From positions 186,001 to 250,000 of the forward strand of contig JBPJFY010000002.1 of NCBI GenBank assembly GCA_051208045.1: a stretch of 64,000 nucleotides of DNA, in the 5' to 3' direction. Every line of letters begins with the position of its first letter. Within the stretch, counting starts at the first letter, position 1. Under the pieces are notes generated by a model. That model did no database searches. It was not told the origin of the DNA and saw only the letters and a list, made by a program, of their open reading frames with translations. Below, piece after piece: positions 58,181 through 64,000 of this stretch. The stretch comes from LZORAL124-50-18 sp051208045 (GTDB taxonomy: Bacteria > Pseudomonadota > Gammaproteobacteria > Pseudomonadales > Oleiphilaceae). The translations under genes were made by a program, and so were the position numbers.

Positions 58181-59890
58181 TTAACCTGCCGGGAGTGGGG
58201 CCGGTTTGACGATGCCATACCCCTGTGCGAAATCAACGCCGATGCGGGTGAGTGCTTGGCGGGTAGCCTCGTTTTCTACGAACTCGGCCACAGTCTTCAA
58301 CCCGGCGGCGTGTGCAATACTGTTACACGCCTCCACGATGCCTCGATCAATCGGATTCTCCAATAATCTCTGTACAAAACTGCCATCAATTTTCAGGTAG
58401 TCGACGGGTATGGTCTTGAGATAGGAAAACGAGCTGAGCCCGACGCCAAAGTCATCCAGTGCAAATTTAAACCCCTGTTCTCGAATGTCGCTGATGAAGC
58501 GGACGGCCTCCACCAGGTTGTCGATTGCCGCTGTTTCGGTGATTTCGAAGCAAATCTGTGTGGGCCTAATGTTGTATTTCTTTCGAAGCTTTTTTATGTC
58601 GTTAAAAATCTCCGGTACGCTGACCGTGGAACCAGAGAGGTTGATAAAGTAGGTGCCGTCGCTTTGATGCAAGCCTCGATCATGCAGGTACCGGAAAACA
58701 TGCTCAATCACCCAACGGTCAATCACGGGCATGAGCCGGTAACGTTCCGCAGCAGGAATAAATTCTCCCGGATTTCTGAGGCGCTCCTGATCACGTAGGC
58801 GGAGCAGAATTTCGCAATGCGGCGTGCTCGGGCTTTGCAGATTTGCCATCGGTTGATGATAGAGCACGAACTGGTTGGTTTCTGCGGCGTGTTTGATACG
58901 GGGTGGCCACTGCATTTCGGTGAGGCGACGTGTGTATTCTTCGTCATGGGGATGGAACAGCACAGCGCCCTCTGAGGCACGATCTTTGGCCGTATGGCAC
59001 GCCATATCTGCGCAGGCCAGCAACTCATGGTAGTCCTTCACGTTTTCATTCAGTTCTACCATGCCGATGCTCAGCCCGATGTCTATTTTCTTTCGATCCC
59101 AGCGAAACGGTTTTGCCCGCACGGCGTCACGAATTTTTCGTGCGGTTGGCAGCGCATCTTCCGATCGACAGCTCTGCAGGAGGATGCCAAACTCATCTCC
59201 CCCCAACCGAGCGAGTGTGTCGCGCTCGCGAATGCAGGACTTCAGCACTCCGGTGACATGCACCAGCAGCTCATCGCCGGCGATATGGCCACAGGTGTCG
59301 TTAATCAGCTTGAATTGTTTGATATCCACCAGCATCAGCAGGTGGGGGTCGCCGGTATGTTTTGTATCTTGCAGGGCGACCGCCAGACAGGACTCAAACT
59401 CCTGCCGGTTGAGCAGGGCGGTGAGGTTGTCGTGGAAGCGAAGAAATCGGTATTCCTCTTCCAGCACCAGGCGGGACTTTTTGATTTCAAGCTGCTTGTG
59501 CTCCCGTAAAATAACCGGCAGGAGTCTGCTCAGGTTGTCTTTCATGACAAAGTCCTGAGCGCCGCCCTGGTGCATGGTCTGAACGGCGATATCTTCCTGA
59601 ATCTTACCGGACACGATGATCACCGGCAGGTTTTCGTTGTGTGATTTTACCCGGGTGATCACCTCGCGGGAGGTGAATCCATCCAGCAGATGATCGGTGA
59701 TGACCAGGTCCCAATCTTGATTGGTGAGATGTGCGTCGAGCTCAGCCAGTGATTCAATGTGGGTGTGCTGAAATGGCAACCCGGAGCGGTTGAGACCATG
59801 GATCATCAGGTAGACATCGTCTTCTGAATCTTCCACGATGAGTAAATTGAGCGGCGTTTTTACGGTTTTTAGAGGTTCTTCGACAATCAT
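58181..59890 (-). CDS. Response regulator with GGDEF and EAL domains
   Basis: A 569-residue c-di-GMP protein. Receiver (~15-135) with Asp66 in LVITDHLLDG; GGDEF domain with intact GGDEF and an I-site RERD five residues ahead; EAL domain with CEILLRL in place of EALLR, FINLSGSTVS (Asn), FEITETAAIDN (Glu), LDDFGVGLSSFSYLKTIPVDYLKIDGSF (DDFG and Lys) and VAEFVENE. Most metal and catalytic residues are there, so both synthesis and hydrolysis are possible; the EIL variant of the EAL motif leaves hydrolase activity open. ATG 59890 follows no clear ribosome site; the frame is open to TTG 59899. Cytosolic. Confidence 0.92.
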   Translation of the reverse strand: MIVEEPLKTVKTPLNLLIVEDSEDDVYLMIHGLNRSGLPFQHTHIESLAELDAHLTNQDWDLVITDHLLDGFTSREVITRVKSHNENLPVIIVSGKIQEDIAVQTMHQGGAQDFVMKDNLSRLLPVILREHKQLEIKKSRLVLEEEYRFLRFHDNLTALLNRQEFESCLAVALQDTKHTGDPHLLMLVDIKQFKLINDTCGHIAGDELLVHVTGVLKSCIRERDTLARLGGDEFGILLQSCRSEDALPTARKIRDAVRAKPFRWDRKKIDIGLSIGMVELNENVKDYHELLACADMACHTAKDRASEGAVLFHPHDEEYTRRLTEMQWPPRIKHAAETNQFVLYHQPMANLQSPSTPHCEILLRLRDQERLRNPGEFIPAAERYRLMPVIDRWVIEHVFRYLHDRGLHQSDGTYFINLSGSTVSVPEIFNDIKKLRKKYNIRPTQICFEITETAAIDNLVEAVRFISDIREQGFKFALDDFGVGLSSFSYLKTIPVDYLKIDGSFVQRLLENPIDRGIVEACNSIAHAAGLKTVAEFVENEATRQALTRIGVDFAQGYGIVKPAPLPAG

Positions 59891-60086
59891 AGAAAGCAAA
59901 ACAATGATATTCGGGTGAAAACCACGTTGTCAGTTGGTGGTCATGTTATCGGGTTTGAGTACGATTGTCCTTAATTTATGTTAGGAGTGTGCACTGTTTT
60001 TACCTTAGTTGCCTTCACTCCCCTCCTATGACCCGCGGTGAGACCTCCTTATCCGTCTGTTCCGGCTTACGTTTGTACAGGTCTTA

Positions 60087-60902
60087 TTATGTGAAAAACA
60101 GCGCCTCCAGCGCTTTACCCGGATGTTCTGCACGCATGAATGCCTCGCCGACCAAAAATGCGTGGATATCCTGGGCGCGCATCTGTGCCACATCTTCCGG
60201 TGCCAGAATGCCACTTTCGGTGACCAGCAACTTGTCGGCGGTGGGTGGTATGCGGTTCATCAGGTCGAATGTGGTGTTCAGGCTGACCTCAAACGTGTGC
60301 AGATTCCGATTGTTGATGCCAAGCAGCCTGGTCTGTAACTGCAGGGCTTCCCCAAGTTCTTCTTCATTGTGTACCTCTACCAGCACATCCATGCCCAGCT
60401 CATGTGCCAGCGCTTCCAGTTCCTGCATTTGCTGAAGCGTCAGGCATGCCGCGATGAGCAGAATGCAATCTGCCCCAATGCTGCGGGCCTCATAAACCTG
60501 GTAGGGAGAGACCATAAAGTCCTTTCGGAGTACGGGTAAATCGCAGGCAGCGCGCGCCTGTATCAAGTAGTCTTCTTGACCCTGAAAAAAATCCCGATCC
60601 GTCAGGACGGACAGGCAGGCTGCCCCCGCGCTGGCGTAATCCTCGGCAATGGCGGCCGGGAAAAACGCCTCTCGAATGACGCCCTTGCTGGGTGAGGCTT
60701 TCTTGATCTCAGCAATGACTGCGCTCTGCCCGTTGCGTATTTTCGATTCTATGGCAGCAAGAAAGCCACGGCAGGGGGCCTGACCGGCGATGCTGTCTTG
60801 CAGTGTTGAAATCGGTGCAGAGGTGCAGCGTTCCTCGATCTCTTGCCATTTTCGGTCGACGATTTTTCGGAGTACGGTGGGGGTTTTTGCGAGTTCTGTC
60901 AT
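60087..60902 (-). CDS. trpC: Indole-3-glycerol-phosphate synthase
   Basis: A 271-residue TIM-barrel enzyme of tryptophan synthesis that closes the indole ring. It shows VIAEIKKASPSKGVIREAF (catalytic Lys), LSVLTDRDFFQGQEDYL, LPVLRKDFMVSPYQVYEARSIGADCILLIAA, VEVHNEEEL, LLGINNRNLHTFEV and TESGILAPEDVAQM. It is the monofunctional form, not fused to TrpF. ATG 60902, two bases after the trpD stop. No terminator with T run is evident after it. Confidence 0.96.
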   Translation of the reverse strand: MTELAKTPTVLRKIVDRKWQEIEERCTSAPISTLQDSIAGQAPCRGFLAAIESKIRNGQSAVIAEIKKASPSKGVIREAFFPAAIAEDYASAGAACLSVLTDRDFFQGQEDYLIQARAACDLPVLRKDFMVSPYQVYEARSIGADCILLIAACLTLQQMQELEALAHELGMDVLVEVHNEEELGEALQLQTRLLGINNRNLHTFEVSLNTTFDLMNRIPPTADKLLVTESGILAPEDVAQMRAQDIHAFLVGEAFMRAEHPGKALEALFFT

Positions 60903-60904
60903 GC

Positions 60905-61945
60905 TCAGGCTTCTTCTTTGAGGCAGGTGGTGAAGCTGGCCAATTCTTTCAGTTTTGCCAGTGCGAGGCCGGAGCCGATCGCGTCCTGTGCCATAGCCAC
61001 GCCTTCTTTGAGCGTAGTGGCGATGTCGGCCGCATAGATCGCCGCGCCTGCGTTCAGTGCGATGATGTCGCGGGCTTTGGTCGCGTCTTCGGAGGAATCC
61101 TTACCCAGAGCGCGCTGAATCAGGTCCAGGCTTTGCTCCGCCGTGGAGACGATTAAGCCATCCAGCGAGGTTGGTTCGATGCCCAGCTCCTGTGGCGTGA
61201 TGCGGTACTCGGAGATTTCACCCTGTCGGAGTTCGGCCACTTGAGTGGGGCCCGCCAGCGAAATCTCATCCAGACCATCATCAGAGTGTACGATGAGCAC
61301 GTGCGAGCTGCCCAGACGTTGCAGTACTTCTGCCATCGGGCGGCAGAGTGCAGCACTGAACACACCAATCACCTGCTTGGTGACGCCAGCCGGGTTGGTC
61401 ATGGGGCCAAGCATGTTAAACAGGGTGCGTAATGCCATCTCTTTGCGCGGACCGATCGCATGCTTCATCGCGCCATGGTGGGCTGGTGCAAACATAAAGC
61501 CAACGCCCAGTTCCTGGATGCATCGGCCCACCTGTTCGGGGGATAGCCCCAGAAAAACGCCTGCGGCTTCCAGTAAATCTGCGCTGCCCGTCGATGAGGA
61601 AACACTGCGGTTACCGTGCTTGGCGACTTTGCCGCCGGCGGCCGCGACCACGAAGGCACTTGCCGTGGAGACGTTGAAGAGGTTAGAGCCATCCCCGCCG
61701 GTGCCGCAGGTGTCGACCAGGTGCTCGTGCGAAACAGAGACCTTTGCGGCCAGAGAGCGCATGACTTCCGCTGCTCCGGTGATTTCATCCACGGTTTCGC
61801 CCTTCATGCGCAACGCAATCAGCAGACCACCAATTTGCGCATCGGTGGCCTGGCCGGTCATGACCTGGGTCATGACTGTTTTCATTTCATCCGTGGTGAG
61901 GTGTTGCCCTTCGACCACTTTGGCAAGTGCTGATTTGATATCCAT
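60905..61945 (-). CDS. trpD: Anthranilate phosphoribosyltransferase
   Basis: A 346-residue enzyme that joins anthranilate and phosphoribosyl pyrophosphate. Family signatures: LVDTCGTGGDGSNLFNVSTASAFVVAAAG (PRPP loop), KHGNRSVSSSTGSADLLEAAG, FMFAPAHHGAMKHAIGPRKEM, RTLFNMLGPMTNPAG and VHSDDGLDEIS. ATG 61945. It lies 24 bases after trpG and 2 bases before trpC; these tight gaps indicate an operon. Confidence 0.97.
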   Translation of the reverse strand: MDIKSALAKVVEGQHLTTDEMKTVMTQVMTGQATDAQIGGLLIALRMKGETVDEITGAAEVMRSLAAKVSVSHEHLVDTCGTGGDGSNLFNVSTASAFVVAAAGGKVAKHGNRSVSSSTGSADLLEAAGVFLGLSPEQVGRCIQELGVGFMFAPAHHGAMKHAIGPRKEMALRTLFNMLGPMTNPAGVTKQVIGVFSAALCRPMAEVLQRLGSSHVLIVHSDDGLDEISLAGPTQVAELRQGEISEYRITPQELGIEPTSLDGLIVSTAEQSLDLIQRALGKDSSEDATKARDIIALNAGAAIYAADIATTLKEGVAMAQDAIGSGLALAKLKELASFTTCLKEEA

Positions 61946-61969
61946 AAATTGAACCTTTGTCTTTTTTAT

Positions 61970-62572
61970 TCAAGTTTTGCTCTTGTTCGCTGACGGGCGT
62001 TTTAAAAAGTTTCGCAGCAGGTCATGGCCATGCTGGGTGAGAATGGACTCAGGATGGAACTGCACACCTTCCACATCCAGGGTTTTGTGTCGAACGCCCA
62101 TGATTTCTTCCATACTGCCGTCCGGGTTTTCCGTCCAGGCGGTAACTTCCAAACAGTCCGGCACATGATTCTTGCAGATCACCAGCGAGTGATAGCGGGT
62201 GGCTTCGTAAGGATTCGACAGGCCTTCAAACACGCCGCTGTTACTGTGATGTATCAGCGAAGTTTTGCCGTGCATCACCTGGCCGGCACGCACAATGCGG
62301 GCCCCGAATACCTGGCCGATGCTCTGGTGCCCGAGGCAGATGCCCAGCAGGGGGATCTTGCCGGCGAAATGCTCAATCGCCGCCATGGAGATGCCTGCCT
62401 CGTTGGGCGTGCAGGGGCCGGGTGAGATCACAATCCGTTCCGGATTGAGTGCGGCCATCTGTTCGATGGTGATTTCATCGTTTCGGTAAACATGCACATC
62501 CGCACCCAACTCCGCCAGGTACTGCACGACGTTGTAGGTGAAGGAGTCATAATTATCAATCATCAATAACAT
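61970..62572 (-). CDS. trpG: Anthranilate synthase component II (glutamine amidotransferase)
   Basis: A 200-residue class I amidotransferase that supplies ammonia to TrpE. The nucleophile Cys79 is in LLGICLGHQSIGQVFG, the oxyanion segment is VISPGPCTPNEAGIS, and the His-Glu pair is in VQFHPESILT. It can also serve p-aminobenzoate synthesis (PabA-like); the location beside trpE and trpD favours trpG. ATG 62572 starts three bases after the trpE stop. Confidence 0.95.
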   Translation of the reverse strand: MLLMIDNYDSFTYNVVQYLAELGADVHVYRNDEITIEQMAALNPERIVISPGPCTPNEAGISMAAIEHFAGKIPLLGICLGHQSIGQVFGARIVRAGQVMHGKTSLIHHSNSGVFEGLSNPYEATRYHSLVICKNHVPDCLEVTAWTENPDGSMEEIMGVRHKTLDVEGVQFHPESILTQHGHDLLRNFLKRPSANKSKT

Positions 62573-62575
62573 GGC

Positions 62576-64000
62576 TTATTTCTCTCCTTCTGCCTGTAAC
62601 CTAGTATCCAGTCCTTTCGCTGCCATTGCTACCGCTCGAAAAACTGCGCGCCCTTTGTTCATGGTTTCCTTCCATTCGAGGCGTGGGATGGAGTCGGCGA
62701 CGACACCGGCACCCGCCTGGATATAGAGCGTCTGGTCTTTGATCACCGCTGTGCGGATGGCAATGGCGGTGTCCATGTTGCCATTCCATGAGAGGTAACC
62801 AATCGCGCCGCCGTACACGCCGCGTTTTACCGGCTCCAACTCATCAATGATCTCCATGGCACGGATCTTCGGTGCGCCACTTAAGGTGCCGGCCGGGAAG
62901 GTCGCCCGCAAAACATCCATGTTGGAGACGCCGGGCTTTCGGCGGCCCTGAACGTTCGAGACGATGTGCATCACGTGGGAGTATCGCTCGATCACCATTT
63001 GATCCGTCACTTCGACAGAACCGGTTTCGGCAATGCGCCCGACGTCGTTTCTCCCCAGGTCAATCAGCATCAAATGTTCCGCAATTTCTTTCGGGTCGGC
63101 TAACAGTTCGGCTTCCAGAGCCAGGTCTTCCTGCTCTGTCTTGCCGCGTTTACGCGTCCCCGCAATTGGGCGCACGGTAACGATGTCGTCTTCGATGTGG
63201 GCCAGAATCTCGGGTGAAGATCCCACGATGTGAAAGTCACCCAGGTTCAGACAGTACATATAAGGTGAAGGATTCAGGCAGCGCAGTGCCCGATAGAGAT
63301 CCACCGCCGGTGCCTTGAATGGAATGGACATACGCTGGGAAATCACGGTTTGCATGACGTCTCCTGCGAGTACATAGTCCTTGATACGATCGACAGCGCG
63401 CTCGAAACTGTCCTGCTGAAAGCTGGACTGAAAGTCGCTTTCCTGAATGTCTACGCCCGGATGGGGCTGGAGGTGCGCGTGTGCGCTGTCCCGTAATTGG
63501 GCCACCAGTCGATCCAGCGCGCGCTGTGCCTGGGCGTAGGCATTTTCGGTGCCGGGATCGACGTGATAAATCAGTATCAGTTTACCGCTCAGATTGTCAA
63601 AAACGATCAACTGGTCCGACACCATCAGAAGAATGTCCGGGGTATTCAATGCATCCGGTGGTGCGCCATCGCGGAGTTTGGGCTCGATGTAGCGCACAGT
63701 GTCATACCCGAAATAGCCGACGAGGCCCCCGTTAAAGCGGGGAAGGCCGGGGACGTCCGCAACCCGGTAGCGGTTTTGATAGGACTCAATAAAGCTCAGT
63801 GGGTCGTCCACGTCGGCCTGTTCAATGATCTGACCTTCCTGCTCGATGGTTACCCGGTGTCCGTTGATCTTTACCACGGTTTGGCAAGGCAGCCCGATGA
63901 TGGAGTAGCGGCCCCATTTTTCGCCCCCCTGCACCGACTCAAACAAATAGGTATAGGGTTGATTGGCCAGTTTGATAAAGCAGCTCAGTGGCGTATCCAA
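62576..64000 (-). CDS. trpE: Anthranilate synthase component I (5' end outside window)
   Basis: 474 residues are in the window, beginning at LDTPLSCFIKLANQPYTYLFESVQGGEKWGRYS, so roughly the first 20-30 residues are beyond the right edge. The chorismate-binding domain is complete: SPSPYMYCLNLGDF, VRPIAGTRKRGKTEQED, DLGRNDVGRIAETGSV, ATFPAGTLSGAPKIRAMEI and GVYGGAIGYLSWNGNMDTAIAIRT. The N-terminal feedback site LESVQGGEKWGRYS (Trp-binding Ser region LLES in many species) reads LFES here. No trp leader peptide can be seen because the promoter is outside. Confidence 0.97.
   Translation of the reverse strand: MDTPLSCFIKLANQPYTYLFESVQGGEKWGRYSIIGLPCQTVVKINGHRVTIEQEGQIIEQADVDDPLSFIESYQNRYRVADVPGLPRFNGGLVGYFGYDTVRYIEPKLRDGAPPDALNTPDILLMVSDQLIVFDNLSGKLILIYHVDPGTENAYAQAQRALDRLVAQLRDSAHAHLQPHPGVDIQESDFQSSFQQDSFERAVDRIKDYVLAGDVMQTVISQRMSIPFKAPAVDLYRALRCLNPSPYMYCLNLGDFHIVGSSPEILAHIEDDIVTVRPIAGTRKRGKTEQEDLALEAELLADPKEIAEHLMLIDLGRNDVGRIAETGSVEVTDQMVIERYSHVMHIVSNVQGRRKPGVSNMDVLRATFPAGTLSGAPKIRAMEIIDELEPVKRGVYGGAIGYLSWNGNMDTAIAIRTAVIKDQTLYIQAGAGVVADSIPRLEWKETMNKGRAVFRAVAMAAKGLDTRLQAEGEK

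Noticed and set aside
59965..60435. 156-codon plus-strand frame, Ser/Cys-rich
   Set aside because: Most of it is antisense to trpC; the Ser-rich composition is a typical shadow pattern.

Overview
This 64 kb window is chromosomal DNA of a Gammaproteobacterium, most likely an Oceanospirillales/Pseudomonadales-type organism. The evidence is the Pseudomonas-like order trpE-trpG-trpD-trpC, the tkt-epd-pgk-fba block, an ArsR-methyltransferase gene next to metK, a TamA outer-membrane protein, and MCE/Mla-type lipid transport. It is gene-dense (56 protein genes called, two cut by the window edges). I see no rRNA, tRNA, CRISPR array, prophage or insertion sequence.

Layout. 1-1043: N-terminal part of TamA (minus). 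1267-6639: a signalling cluster of histidine kinase, periplasmic binding protein, CheX-like phosphatase, PAS-GGDEF cyclase and CheY-like receiver. 6665-10348: an MCE lipid ABC transporter (STAS-MlaE permease, ATPase, MCE protein, lipoprotein). 10367-13692: AEC transporter and Lon. 13996-15981: secreted beta-helix protein. 16141-18907: PfkB-type sugar kinase and two genes of unknown role, closed by a good terminator. 19006-24573: Mpo1-like membrane protein, Crp/Fnr regulator, a 1202-residue Ser/Thr kinase with six extracytoplasmic repeats, cytochrome c5. 24640-30689: quinone-oxidoreductase-like enzyme, OmpA lipoprotein, MscS channel, and the rRNA methyltransferases RsmE and RlmF. 30796-37360: accessory genes (secreted protein sharing a module with the beta-helix protein, a 42-residue small protein, an internally duplicated protein, two orphan binding proteins, acetyltransferase, patatin).

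37383-42153 is the SAM/methionine cycle on the minus strand: ArsR-methyltransferase fusion, metK, ahcY, metF, with an ArsR-type palindrome in front. 42303-49833 is an accessory block: double DsbA-fold protein, a PmrAB/QseBC-like two-component system facing a PepSY protein and cytochrome b561 across a PmrA-box-like repeat, an orphan ATP synthase epsilon subunit, an AraC regulator and a secreted protein. 49964-55402 is central carbon metabolism (tkt, epd, pgk, fba) ending in a strong terminator. 55620-59890: an Old Yellow Enzyme with an operator-like palindrome inside its promoter, a receiver protein, an XRE regulator and a REC-GGDEF-EAL protein. 60087-64000: trpEGDC (minus; trpE runs off the edge).

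The least expected pattern is a set of short, mostly degenerate tandem repeats (13-21 bp units, 2-5 copies). They recur at gene boundaries and in a few coding regions: 13729, 17101, 25897, 30357, 35823, 38382, 42786, 48402 and 55623. Their sequences are unrelated but the geometry is alike, which suggests repeated local duplication rather than one dispersed element.
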